64,000 bases of DNA from the NCBI GenBank assembly GCA_025965195.1, contig JAOPXK010000015.1, positions 1 to 64,000 on the forward strand. Reading direction: 5' to 3'. Positions 39,890 through 48,184 of this stretch are shown here, piece after piece (position 1 is the first letter of the stretch; every line of letters starts with the position of its first letter). The position numbers and the translations under genes were made by a program. The notes under the pieces were generated by a model. It did not search any database and had not been told where the DNA came from. It saw only the letters and a program-made list of their open reading frames with translations. This DNA is from Marmoricola sp. GTDB taxonomy: Bacteria; Actinomycetota; Actinomycetes; Propionibacteriales; Nocardioidaceae.

Positions 39890-40266
39890 CGTCCGTGATG
39901 GTGCCAGGCGCGGCGCCCGAGGACGAACCACACCAGCAGGCCGAACACGATGAACGGCAGGTGGGTGATCGCCGTGAGGGCGATCAGCCCGATGATGATC
40001 GGCACGAACGGGACGGCCGGGAACCGCCGATGTGGCCGCGACCGGCGTCGGCTGATGCCCGCCGGTCCCTGCCTGACCGCCTTCGCCGTCTCCGGACGTG
40101 GCAGGTCGGCGAAGAGCGGGACGAGCTCGCCCCGCGTCTTCGCCTGCCACGCCACGTCGGAACGGTCGTCGAACTCCTGCTTGGTCAGCCGGCCGACCGC
40201 GTAGTGCTCGCCCAATGAGGCGACCGCCGCATCGCGCTCGGCGTCGGTGATGCGCAGGGTGTCCAT
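39886..40266 (-). CDS. DUF1707 membrane protein
   Basis: The 126-residue protein starts with the DUF1707 domain (LRITDAERDAAVASLGEHYAVGRLTKQEFDDR, given here only in part: ITDAERDAAVASL), which is followed by a basic stretch and two hydrophobic segments at about 85-120. The domain is often found with SHOCT-like or membrane partners, with unknown function. ATG 40266 has GGAGGAG just upstream and shares one base with the padR stop (TGATG), so the pair is coupled. Its stop shares CTAG with the convergent MBL gene. Confidence 0.8.
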   Translation of the reverse strand: MDTLRITDAERDAAVASLGEHYAVGRLTKQEFDDRSDVAWQAKTRGELVPLFADLPRPETAKAVRQGPAGISRRRSRPHRRFPAVPFVPIIIGLIALTAITHLPFIVFGLLVWFVLGRRAWHHHGR

Positions 40267-40997
40267 CACTCCTCCGTAGGAGAGTCAGCAGCTTCTGTCT
40301 CTTCCTCGCCGGGGCCGTCGGCGAGTACGCCGTACAGCCGGCGGCGCGCGTCCGAGAGGATCTCCGCGGCCTGGTCCTGCTGGGCAGGGGTGCCGTTGAC
40401 CGCGATCTGCCAGATCGCGCCCATCAGCTGGCCGATGATCGGCTTGATGTTGGCGTGGTCGCCGTCATCGTGTGTCTCCGCGAACGGCGCCCAGACGGCC
40501 GCCATCTCGTCGGGATGCTCGCTGACATAGCTGCGACCCTCGTCGGTGAGGCGCAGTGCCTTCTTGCCGGCCTCGTCGGCCGACTCGATGAGCCCCTCGT
40601 CCTCGAGCTGGGCGATGGTCGGATAGACCGAGCCGGGGCTCGGCTTCCAGGCGCCACCGCTCTTCTCGGCGATCTGCTGGATCACCTGGTAGCCGTTCAT
40701 GGCGTCGGTGTTCAGCACGTCGAGGATGGCGGCGCGTACGTCGCCCCGGCGTACGCGTGGACCGCGCCCGCCCCGGCCACCCTGACCGCTCCAGCCCATC
40801 CCCGGACCGAACATCTGGGCGACCCACGGGGGCGGGCCGCCGAACGGACCTCCGAAGCCCGGGCCGTGCCCGCCGCCTCGTTGTCCACGACCGCGGCCGC
40901 GGGGGCCGGGTCCTTCTCCGCGCTCGCCATCCGGGCGGCGCTGGCGCATGACCGATTCGAACTCGGTCCACATCTGGTTCCTGTTGCGGTGTCCCAT
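40266..40997 (-). CDS. PadR-family regulator with Gly/Arg-rich N-terminal extension
   Basis: The 243-residue protein has a PadR winged helix in its middle (about 86-165: RAAILDVLNTDAMNGYQVIQ ... GSVYPTIAQLEDEGLI). Before it lies an unusual 80-residue region rich in Gly, Arg, Pro and Trp (RGRGRGQRGGGHGPGFGG). The C-terminal helix (about 195-235) fits the PadR dimer arm. ATG 40997 has AAGGGG 8 bases upstream. It is coupled to the DUF1707 membrane gene, a likely target or partner. A candidate operator and a large symmetric repeat array lie upstream. Confidence 0.87.
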   Translation of the reverse strand: MGHRNRNQMWTEFESVMRQRRPDGERGEGPGPRGRGRGQRGGGHGPGFGGPFGGPPPWVAQMFGPGMGWSGQGGRGGRGPRVRRGDVRAAILDVLNTDAMNGYQVIQQIAEKSGGAWKPSPGSVYPTIAQLEDEGLIESADEAGKKALRLTDEGRSYVSEHPDEMAAVWAPFAETHDDGDHANIKPIIGQLMGAIWQIAVNGTPAQQDQAAEILSDARRRLYGVLADGPGEEETEAADSPTEE

Positions 40998-41066
40998 GTC
41001 GAGAACCCCTTTCAAATTCGTGTGGTGTCCTACTTGGTTGCTTCAGACACAGTCTCGATACGTTGA

Positions 41067-41076
41067 CGATATATCG
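41067..41076. promoter_or_regulatory. Candidate PadR operator
   Basis: CGATATATCG is a perfect 10-base palindrome about 70 bases upstream of the padR start. It lies within a CGAT-rich stretch (41056-41082) that includes TCGCGA. PadR regulators commonly bind AT-rich dyads in their own promoters, so autoregulation is plausible, but the site is short. Confidence 0.4.
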
Positions 41077-41104
41077 CGATCGTTCCAAACACAAGTCGCC
41101 TATT

Positions 41105-41245
41105 CGTTGAGTTGGGCCTCAGTGACTGTTGAGTTGGGCCTCCCGCACCGTTCAGTTGGGCTTCCGTCGCGCCCACCACGGGACCGAGGCCCAACTGAAC
41201 AGTGATTCGGGTCCGACTCAACGGTGATTTGTGCCCAACTCAACG
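41105..41245. repeat. Six-copy 22-base array with two-fold symmetry
   Basis: Three direct copies of a 22-base unit start at 41105, 41127 and 41149, with core GTTGAGTTGGGCCTC followed by a looser RTSAC-like end. Three inverted copies follow, with their GCCCAACT-type cores at 41189, 41211 and 41233. Spacing is exactly 22 bases in both halves, and every pair is symmetric about 41175. The array fills the middle of the 300-base gap between divergent padR (start 40997) and the DUF3097 gene (start 41298). The rest of that gap holds a possible PadR operator and the two promoters. Role unknown. Confidence 0.92.
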
Positions 41246-41297
41246 GGGTGCGGCGTGGGTCCCGAGGTGGGGCCGGGATGGGCCGTAGCGTTGTCGG

Positions 41298-42146
41298 GTG
41301 AGCTTTGACCGCTATGGATCCGACGTACTGAACAACGACTGGCGGGCGCCGAAGAAGGGCCGGGCGGTCGAGATGGACGCCACCGTTGGGCTGGTCGTCG
41401 AGGAGGTCACCACCGACTGGTGCGGGGAGATCGTCCAGGTCGAGCGCGATCTCGGCACGGTGACGCTCGAGGACCGCCGGCAGAAGCGGCGGACGTTTCC
41501 GCTCGGGCCCGGGTTCCTCCTCGAAGGCAAGCCGGTCATCCTGGTTCCGCCGGCCCGTCAGGGCCCGAAGGCGCCGACCCATACGGCGTCAGGATCCATT
41601 GCCGTGCAGGGCCGAAAGGCCCGGATCGCACGGGCGAGCCGGATCTTCGTCGAAGGCCGCCACGACGCCGAGCTGGTCGAGAAGGTCTGGGGAGACGACC
41701 TGCGGATCGAGGGTGTCGTCGTGGAGTACATCGAGGGTGTCGACGACCTCTCGGAGCACCTGCGCGACTTCCAGCCCGGACCCGACCGCAAGGTCGGCGT
41801 ACTCGTCGACCACCTGGTGGCAGGTTCGAAGGAGAGCCGGATCGCCCAGTCGATCTCGAAGTCACCGGTCGGCAAGCACGTGCTGATCGTCGGCCACCCG
41901 TTCATCGACATCTGGGCCGCGGTGAAGCCGGAGCGACTCGGCAAGCAGGCGTGGCCGACGATCCCGCGCACGATCGAGTGGAAGAAGGGCGTCTGCCAGA
42001 GCTTCGGCTGGCCGCACCGCGATCAGGCCGACATCGCGCGGGCCTGGAAGCACATCCTCGGGAAGGTGAACTCGTTCGCCGATCTGGACCCGGCGCTGCT
42101 CGGCCGGGTCGAGGAGCTCATCGACTTCGTCACCTTCGAGGCCTAA
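41298..42146 (+). CDS. DUF3097 protein with Toprim-like region
   Basis: This 282-residue protein belongs to an actinobacterial family of unknown function. The N-terminal part is a small beta barrel (VGLVVEEVTTDWCGEIVQVERD). The middle, RIFVEGRHDAELVEKVWGDD then VGVLVDHLVAGSKE, has the Glu and Asp-x-Asp-like spacing of Toprim domains, although the second motif reads VDHL. A nucleic-acid role is inferred. GTG 41298 lacks a good ribosome site; TAGCGT 7 bases upstream may be a -10, so the message may be leaderless. Its stop overlaps hemW by 4 bases. Confidence 0.85.
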   Translation: MSFDRYGSDVLNNDWRAPKKGRAVEMDATVGLVVEEVTTDWCGEIVQVERDLGTVTLEDRRQKRRTFPLGPGFLLEGKPVILVPPARQGPKAPTHTASGSIAVQGRKARIARASRIFVEGRHDAELVEKVWGDDLRIEGVVVEYIEGVDDLSEHLRDFQPGPDRKVGVLVDHLVAGSKESRIAQSISKSPVGKHVLIVGHPFIDIWAAVKPERLGKQAWPTIPRTIEWKKGVCQSFGWPHRDQADIARAWKHILGKVNSFADLDPALLGRVEELIDFVTFEA

Positions 42147-43336
42147 CCGAGCAGGTCACGCACCACGCCGTCGGCCAGCAGCCGACCGCTCTGGGTGAGG
42201 ACGAGGCGATCGCCCTCAACGGTCGCGAGCCCATCGGCCACCTGCTTGTCGACGCGTGACGAATCGTCGAGAGCGGCCAGAGGCAGGCCGTCCCTGAGGC
42301 GCACCTCGAGCAGCACCCTCTCGACCGTCCTCGTCTCGTCGTCGAGAGTTTCGCGTGCCAGGGCTGGGGATTCTCCCGCACTGAGCCGACCGGCGTACGC
42401 CGTGGGGTGCTTGACGTTCCACCAGCGGACGCCGCCGATGTGGGAGTGCGCACCAGGACCGATGCCCCACCAGTTCGCGCTGGTCCAGTAGAGCTCGTTG
42501 TGGCGGCACCGGGCGGCGTTGTCGCGTGACCAGTTCGAGACTTCGTACCAGCCGAGTCCGGCCCGACTGAACGTCTCGTCCGCGAGCAGGTACTTGTCGG
42601 CGAGGTCGTCCTCGTCCGGCATCGGGATGACCCCGGTGCGCACCTGCCGGGCGAGTGGCGTGCCGTCCTCGACGATCAGGGAGTACGCCGACACGTGATC
42701 GGGCGAGCACTCCAGCGCTGAGTCGAGCGAGGTCTGCCAGTCCGGGATCGACTCCCCCGGCGTCCCATAGATCAGGTCCAGGCTGATCTGGTCGAAACCT
42801 GCCTGGCGTGCCCACGCGACCGCCTGCGGGACGCGCTCGGGGTCGTGGGTCCGGTCCAGGACGGCCAGCACGTGCGGCACCGCGGACTGCATGCCGAACG
42901 AGATCCGGGTGAAGCCGCCATCCCTCAGCTGGGCAAGGGAATCCGGCGTCACGCTGTCCGGGTTGGCCTCGGTGGTCACCTCAGCCCCGGGCACGAGCCC
43001 GAACTGCTTCGAGATCGCGCCGAGCATCCTGACCAGGTCGGTGGCCGGCAACCGGGTCGGTGTACCTCCGCCGAAGAAGACCGTCTCCACTTCCTGCCGG
43101 CCCAGAACGCCCGCGGCCATGACAGTCTCGGCGATCGCCTGATCGGCGTACGCCGCCTGCGAACCGCCACCACCCAGCTCCGTGGCGGTATAGGTGTTGA
43201 AGTCGCAGTAGCCGCACCGGACCGAGCAGAACGGCACGTGTACGTAGAAGCCCAGAGGTACGTCGGCCAGGCCGGCGAGCGCACTGGCGGGAAGGGAGCC
43301 GTCGCTCGGCGCTGGATCTCCCTCGGGCAACTTCAC
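42143..43336 (-). CDS. hemW: Radical SAM haem chaperone HemW
   Basis: HemW is related to coproporphyrinogen III dehydrogenase HemN but acts as a haem chaperone. The 397-residue protein has the radical SAM cluster motif CSVRCGYC (Cys37, Cys41, Cys44), GGGTPTRLP and a C-terminal HemW domain. HemN-specific N-terminal residues are lacking, as usual for HemW. I chose GTG 43336, which aligns with the common start before LPEGDP; a GTG at 43366 would overlap the marR gene by 14 bases. In relatives it directly neighbours lepA, which is 7 kb away here. Confidence 0.9.
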   Translation of the reverse strand: MKLPEGDPAPSDGSLPASALAGLADVPLGFYVHVPFCSVRCGYCDFNTYTATELGGGGSQAAYADQAIAETVMAAGVLGRQEVETVFFGGGTPTRLPATDLVRMLGAISKQFGLVPGAEVTTEANPDSVTPDSLAQLRDGGFTRISFGMQSAVPHVLAVLDRTHDPERVPQAVAWARQAGFDQISLDLIYGTPGESIPDWQTSLDSALECSPDHVSAYSLIVEDGTPLARQVRTGVIPMPDEDDLADKYLLADETFSRAGLGWYEVSNWSRDNAARCRHNELYWTSANWWGIGPGAHSHIGGVRWWNVKHPTAYAGRLSAGESPALARETLDDETRTVERVLLEVRLRDGLPLAALDDSSRVDKQVADGLATVEGDRLVLTQSGRLLADGVVRDLLG

Positions 43337-43352
43337 CCGCCCATCATGCCGG

Positions 43353-43793
43353 TCAGAAGGTGGCACCGAGATCCAGCAGCACCTGACGGAACTCCTGGTA
43401 GCGCTCGGCTCCGACCGCCTTTGCCCATTTCCGCTCGATTCGGAGGATCCGCGCGTTCACCCTCCGCACCGTCCGATCACCGAGGCGAGTCCGTACGACG
43501 ACCCGGGCACGCCTGTCCTCCGGGTCCACCCGGACCTCCAGATGGCCGGTCTCGGTGAGGAAGGCGACGAACTGACCGCTGGCCTGCTTGGTCATGGCGA
43601 GGCGATCACCGAGCTCGGTGATCGTGATGCCATCACGCGGGATCGTCGAGAGCAACCGGAAGTGCGACTGGCGCAGTCCGTCCCAGTCCTCGGCCTGCAT
43701 GGTGTCCCTGATCTCCCTCATCAGCGCACCGGCGAGCACCGCGACGTGTGGCTCTCCTGTAGCCGGCACCGCATTGCCCTTGACGAAAGTCAT
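43353..43793 (-). CDS. MarR-family transcription regulator
   Basis: This 146-residue regulator has a winged helix (ITITELGDRLAMTKQASGQFVAFLTETGHLEVRVDPEDRRARVVVRT, wing DPEDRRAR) framed by dimerisation helices. It is divergent from a kinase-like gene (43873) with two palindromes in the 79-base gap, so it probably controls both. The ligand is unknown. ATG 43793 is preceded by AAAAGG about 12 bases upstream. Confidence 0.88.
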   Translation of the reverse strand: MTFVKGNAVPATGEPHVAVLAGALMREIRDTMQAEDWDGLRQSHFRLLSTIPRDGITITELGDRLAMTKQASGQFVAFLTETGHLEVRVDPEDRRARVVVRTRLGDRTVRRVNARILRIERKWAKAVGAERYQEFRQVLLDLGATF

Positions 43794-43833
43794 AAAGTCA
43801 CTTTACCTTTTAGGAATAGGAAAGCAACTTTCC
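43794..43833. promoter_or_regulatory. Two candidate MarR operators
   Basis: AAAGTCACTTT (43794-43804) and GGAAAGCAACTTTCC (43819-43833) are both palindromes around an AAAG/CTTT core. Their centres are 27 bases apart and they lie just before the marR ATG. Sites this close to the start codon fit autorepression. The divergent kinase promoter (TTGACA at 43843-43848) is next to them. Confidence 0.6.
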
Positions 43834-43872
43834 CACAAGCGGTTGACAAGCAACTTCTCGCAAGGGGCCGTC

Positions 43873-45021
43873 ATGCACGACAGATCATTGCTCGGACCCG
43901 CCGACATCAGTGACGAGCGGCTCACGAAGATCGTCGCGGAGAGCCTGGGCGTCGACCACGCCGAGCTGGTCTCCTCGTCGGCAGAGGTCGCCGACTACGA
44001 CATCGAGGCGTTGACCACCGCTGGTCGCTACTGGGTGCGCGGCATCGCGCGCGTCGCGGGCGCCGAGCTCCCATTCGGCTTCTTCGTCAAGGTGGTGCAG
44101 AGCTGGGGCCGGTCCCCCATGTTCAGCACGGTGCCCGAGCATGTCCGTGACGATGCCTTGAAGATGTTGCCGTGGCAGAGCGAGCCCCGGGTCTATCGGA
44201 CCAACCTCGCCGAGCTCCTGCCCGCGGGTCTGTCCATGCCGCGGCTCTACGCGCTGGTCGACATCGACGACGAGTCGGCCGGCCTCTGGCTCGAGGCTGT
44301 CGACGCCGTGGCAGCCGACTGGGACACCGAGCAACTGGCCAATGCCGCGTATCTCCTCGGGCGGCTGGCCGCCAGCGCCGTCATCCGGCCCCTTGCCCTG
44401 GCCGGCGACCCGGATCACGACCGAACGATTCGGGCGTACTACAGCGGCCGGCTCACCCACCAGGTGCTCCCGATGCTGCGCAGCAACGAGCTCTGGCAGC
44501 ACCCGCTGATGGCCAACACGTTCGACGCGGACCTGCGGGACGATCTCCTCCGGGCGATCGACGACATCCCTGCGCATCTGGACGAGCTGGACGCGATGAC
44601 GCAGACCACCGGCCACGGTGATGCCTGCACCCGCAACCTGCTCCTCACCGACGGCCCCGACATCGTGCTGATCGACTACGGCTTCTGGGGACGTACCCCG
44701 GTCGGCCACGACCTCAGCCAGCTGATCCTCGGCGAGGTGCAGATGGGCGAACGTGCGGCCGACTGCCTCCCCGAACTGGAGGCCGCCTGCCTGCCGGCAT
44801 ACGTGCGAGGACTGGCTGACGAGGGGCTGAACCTGCCGGTTGCCGTCGTACGTCGGTCCCACGCACTGCTGATGTTGCTCTTCGCCGGCTTCTCGGCGCC
44901 ACCCTTCGAACATCTGGGTGTGCCACCGACTCCGGAGCTGGAGCAGCTCGCCCGCGATCGCGCCGCGAGTGCGAGATTCATCCTCGACCTGGTCGCGGAG
45001 ACCGCGGCCCCTCAGCTGTAG
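43873..45021 (+). CDS. APH-fold phosphotransferase, function unknown
   Basis: The 382-residue protein has the kinase catalytic loop HGDACTRNLL near residue 247 and the metal Asp in IDYGFWG near 268, as in aminoglycoside phosphotransferase-like and ecdysteroid kinase-like families. The N-lobe contains ELPFGFFVKVVQSWG, where the Lys may bind ATP. ATG 43873 is preceded by AAGGGG. The frame extends upstream through the marR gene but that part is a shadow. It overlaps the convergent fadD gene by 10 bases. Substrate unknown; the divergent MarR gene suggests induction by a small molecule. Confidence 0.8.
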   Translation: MHDRSLLGPADISDERLTKIVAESLGVDHAELVSSSAEVADYDIEALTTAGRYWVRGIARVAGAELPFGFFVKVVQSWGRSPMFSTVPEHVRDDALKMLPWQSEPRVYRTNLAELLPAGLSMPRLYALVDIDDESAGLWLEAVDAVAADWDTEQLANAAYLLGRLAASAVIRPLALAGDPDHDRTIRAYYSGRLTHQVLPMLRSNELWQHPLMANTFDADLRDDLLRAIDDIPAHLDELDAMTQTTGHGDACTRNLLLTDGPDIVLIDYGFWGRTPVGHDLSQLILGEVQMGERAADCLPELEAACLPAYVRGLADEGLNLPVAVVRRSHALLMLLFAGFSAPPFEHLGVPPTPELEQLARDRAASARFILDLVAETAAPQL

Positions 45022-46856
45022 AAGGCGGCGATCTCGGACTTGTAGGTGTTCTCGACGACGTTGCGCTTCACCTTCAACGACGGGGTCAGCTCTCCGGACT
45101 CGACCGTGAGGTCGTGGTCGAGCAGCTCGAACTTCTTGATCGTCTCCCAGCGGTTGAGCTGGCCGTTGAGCTGGTCGACGTACCCCTGCACCATGGCCTT
45201 GCACGCATCCGAGGAGACGATCTCGGCGTACGACTTGCCGCCGAGGTCGTTCTGTCCGGCCCACTCGGGGAGGGCGTCAGAGTCCAGGGTGACCAGCGCA
45301 ACGACGTAGTTGCGCTGGTCACCGAAGACCATGAACTGGCTGGCGTAGGGACAGATCGCCTTGAACTTCGCCTCGATCGCGGACGGCGCGATGTACTTGC
45401 CTCCCGAGGTCTTGAAGAGGTCCTTGATCCGGCCGGTGATGGTCAGGAAGCCGTCGCTGTCCAGGCTGCCCTTGTCGCCCGTGCGCAGCCAGCCATCCGC
45501 GGTCAGCGTGGCAGCGGTGTCCTCCGGCCGGTTGTGATAGCCCTCCATGACACCCGGGCCGCGGACCATCACCTCGTCGTTCTCCCCGAGGCGGACCTCG
45601 GTGCCGGGCATCACCGGGCCAACCGTGCCGAAGCGGTTGTCGTCGGGGTGGTTGACGAACGTGCCGGCCGAGGTCTCGGTCAGGCCGTAGCCCTCGAGGA
45701 TGATGATGCCAGCGGCGTTGAACCACTCCGCGATGTCGCGGTTGAGCGCCGCGGAGCCGGAGAGGAAGAACCTGACCCGGCCACCGAAGCGCTCCCGCAC
45801 CTTGCTGAAGACCAGCTTGTCGAAGATCGCCTGCTGCACCTTGAGCGGCAACGGGACGGGCTTGCCCTCCTGCTTGAGCTGCGAGGCCTTCAGGCCGACA
45901 GCGAAGGCCTGCTTGAAGATCTTCTCCTTCACGCCGCCCTCGGCCGCGGTCATGGTGGCAATCCGGGCGTACGCCTTCTCGAAGATCCGCGGGGCCGCAC
46001 CCATGAAGGTCGGCTTGATGATCGCGAGGTTGTCGATGATCTTGTCGATCCGGCCGTCGATCGTGGTGGAGAAGCCGCAGGCGAGCTGGGCAGAGAGCAG
46101 CACCTTGCCGAAGGAGTGCGCCATCGGCAGCCAGAGGAAGTGCACGTCGTCCTCGGTCAGGATGCCCTGCATCTCGACGGCGGTCCCCTCATAGGTCCAC
46201 GAGAGGTGCCGGAGCCGGACTCCCTTGGGCTTGCCGGTCGTGCCGGAGGTGTAGATCAGGGTCGCCAGCGCCTCCGGCTTGATCGCGGCAGCGATCTCCT
46301 CGATCACACCCGGGTGCTCCTTGAGGTACGTCGCGCCAAGGTCCTCGAGCTCCTGCAGGCTGATCACCCAGTCGCCCTCACCCGCTCGTCCTGAGCTCGT
46401 CGAAGAGTCGAAGGTGACGATCTTGGCCAGGTGAGGGAGGTCGGCCTTGTGTTCCACGAGCTTGGCGACCTGGCCATCGTCCTCGGCGAAGACGATCCGG
46501 CATTCGGAGTCGGCCAGGATGTAGGCGACGTCCTCGGCCATCGTCGACGGGTAGACCGTCGTGGTCGCGCCACCCGCACACATCACGGCGAGGTCCGCCG
46601 CGATCCACTCGTAGCGAGTGCCCGCCGCAATGCCGACGCGCTGCTCGCTCTCGATACCGAGCGACAGCAGGCCGGCGGCGAGCTTCTCGACGTACTCGCC
46701 CGCCTCGGTCCAGCTGACCGACACCCAGTCCTCACCCACCGGGTAACGGAAGGCCTCGCGGCTCGAGCTCTTCTTGACCCGGTCGAGGAACTGGATCGCC
46801 ACGTTGGCCGGGCGGCTCTCGATGCGGGCAGGGTCGTAGGTCACGACGGACGGCAT
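45012..46856 (-). CDS. Long-chain fatty-acyl-CoA ligase
   Basis: This 614-residue ANL-family enzyme activates fatty acids to acyl-CoA via acyl-AMP. It has the P-loop LIYTSGTTGKPKGVRL near residue 200, GYGLTETSAG near 395, and the C-terminal GRIKDLFKTSGGKYIAP hinge; it resembles mycobacterial FadD15. Residues 148-158 (in DSSTSSGRAGEG) are encoded by a REP-like sequence and form an apparent low-complexity loop. The C terminus overlaps the convergent kinase gene by 10 bases. It could feed the lipid-modifying TmsAB or beta-oxidation. Confidence 0.92.
   Translation of the reverse strand: MPSVVTYDPARIESRPANVAIQFLDRVKKSSSREAFRYPVGEDWVSVSWTEAGEYVEKLAAGLLSLGIESEQRVGIAAGTRYEWIAADLAVMCAGGATTTVYPSTMAEDVAYILADSECRIVFAEDDGQVAKLVEHKADLPHLAKIVTFDSSTSSGRAGEGDWVISLQELEDLGATYLKEHPGVIEEIAAAIKPEALATLIYTSGTTGKPKGVRLRHLSWTYEGTAVEMQGILTEDDVHFLWLPMAHSFGKVLLSAQLACGFSTTIDGRIDKIIDNLAIIKPTFMGAAPRIFEKAYARIATMTAAEGGVKEKIFKQAFAVGLKASQLKQEGKPVPLPLKVQQAIFDKLVFSKVRERFGGRVRFFLSGSAALNRDIAEWFNAAGIIILEGYGLTETSAGTFVNHPDDNRFGTVGPVMPGTEVRLGENDEVMVRGPGVMEGYHNRPEDTAATLTADGWLRTGDKGSLDSDGFLTITGRIKDLFKTSGGKYIAPSAIEAKFKAICPYASQFMVFGDQRNYVVALVTLDSDALPEWAGQNDLGGKSYAEIVSSDACKAMVQGYVDQLNGQLNRWETIKKFELLDHDLTVESGELTPSLKVKRNVVENTYKSEIAAFYS
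46385..46414. repeat. REP-like sequence inside the fatty-acyl-CoA ligase gene
   Basis: The stretch CTCGTCCTGAGCTCGTCGAA and the following GAGTCGAAGG resemble the CCTGAGCTTGTCGAAGG-type sequence that recurs, usually between genes, in many bacterial genomes. Here it is in frame and codes residues 148-158 in a loop. I see no second copy in this window. Confidence 0.55.
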
Positions 46857-46915
46857 GGCACTCCAGGTTCGTTGTTCAACCAGACAGGGGCTGCAAATAA
46901 CCTAGATCACACCGG

Positions 46916-48184
46916 CTACTCACCGGTAGGGATCGGCTCCACTGAGACCCCGTACCGCTCACGGGTGCGGGTGGCCCAGGCCGCCGCCGGGACCGTCGCG
47001 AGGGCGGCAGCAAGCAGGATCCCGGCCAATATCCACCAGCCGGGCACACCCATCCGCAGCGGAAGCAGCGCGATCACGGTCGGTGCGAGCATCCCGCTCA
47101 CCGCGAACCCCATCCCGTAAAGGCCTTGGTACTGACCCTGCGCGTGGTCAGGCGCGAAGTCGTAGCCGAACACGAAGGAGGCAGACGCCTGGAAGATCTC
47201 GCCGGTCACGTGCAGCGATGCCGCGATCACCAGCAGCACGGTGGCGCCGATCACCGTCGCCGAGCCGCTCGCCCCGAAGACCGCGCAGGCTGCGACGAAG
47301 AGGACTCCGCTGACCACGGTGGCGCGCACTGCTGCCTTGATCGTGCCGATCCGGCTGGCGACGAAGACCTGGAAGATGACGACCGTGACGGTGTTCAGGA
47401 TCAGCAGCACCGAGACCAGCCAGCGCGGTGCGGCGGTGTCGTTGACGACCCAGAGCGGCATCGCGATCTCGCCGATCCAGTAGTGCATGTTCAGAACCGA
47501 GACGACAAGCGTCACGACCACGAACGGGACGTCCTTCGTGGCTGCGAACATCGAGGCGGTGTCGTCCTGATGAGCCGGTTCGACATGGGGCAGCCGGAGC
47601 TGGAGCAACGCGCAGACGCCGTACGTCGCAACGTCGATGTAGAGCACCGACACATAGGCCGCTCGCGAGTCGAAGTGCAGCGCGACGGCCGCGATCGCCG
47701 AGCCCATGGTGATGCCGATGTTGGTGACCGAGCGCAGATAGGCGCGGGTCCGGGCTCGTGAGGGGCCCTTCACGACGCCGCCGATCAGTCCGGCTCGCAC
47801 GGCGCCCGCTCCCCGATCGAGAAACGTGACGACGGAGGCGATCAGCACGAACTGCCAGTAGGAGTCGACGAGCAGGAGCAACGCCGAGAACACCGTCTCG
47901 AGCGCTGTCAGGGCGACCAGCACCTCACGGGGTCCGCGCCGGTCACCGAGGTGACCCATCGGGATGCCGGCCAGCACCCCGAAGGCTGCGGCGACGCTGA
48001 GCCCCACACCCACGCTGACCACCGAGAACCCGAGGATCCGGGTGAAGTAGAGCGCGCTGAGGGTGAAGAAGATGCCGCGGCCGGCCGTGTTGATCAGGGT
48101 GGCGAGCGCGAGCGTGCGAACCGGTCCGGGCTCAGGCAGCAGCCGCCCCCACCGCCCGGTTGCGACAGTGCGTACGCCGCTCAC
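46916..48184 (-). CDS. MFS transporter
   Basis: This 422-residue protein has 12 hydrophobic segments and the MFS loop 2-3 motif GHLGDRRGPREVL near residue 76. The pattern fits drug or metabolite efflux transporters; the substrate is unknown. The GTG at 48184 overlaps the MOSC gene stop by 4 bases (GTGA), so the two are cotranscribed. A 59-base gap separates it from the downstream fatty-acyl-CoA ligase gene. Confidence 0.88.
   Translation of the reverse strand: MSGVRTVATGRWGRLLPEPGPVRTLALATLINTAGRGIFFTLSALYFTRILGFSVVSVGVGLSVAAAFGVLAGIPMGHLGDRRGPREVLVALTALETVFSALLLLVDSYWQFVLIASVVTFLDRGAGAVRAGLIGGVVKGPSRARTRAYLRSVTNIGITMGSAIAAVALHFDSRAAYVSVLYIDVATYGVCALLQLRLPHVEPAHQDDTASMFAATKDVPFVVVTLVVSVLNMHYWIGEIAMPLWVVNDTAAPRWLVSVLLILNTVTVVIFQVFVASRIGTIKAAVRATVVSGVLFVAACAVFGASGSATVIGATVLLVIAASLHVTGEIFQASASFVFGYDFAPDHAQGQYQGLYGMGFAVSGMLAPTVIALLPLRMGVPGWWILAGILLAAALATVPAAAWATRTRERYGVSVEPIPTGE

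Noticed and set aside
41100..41582. 160-codon minus-strand frame across the symmetric repeat array
   Set aside because: It overlaps the DUF3097 gene in antisense and translates the repeats into unrelated short motifs; no ribosome site.
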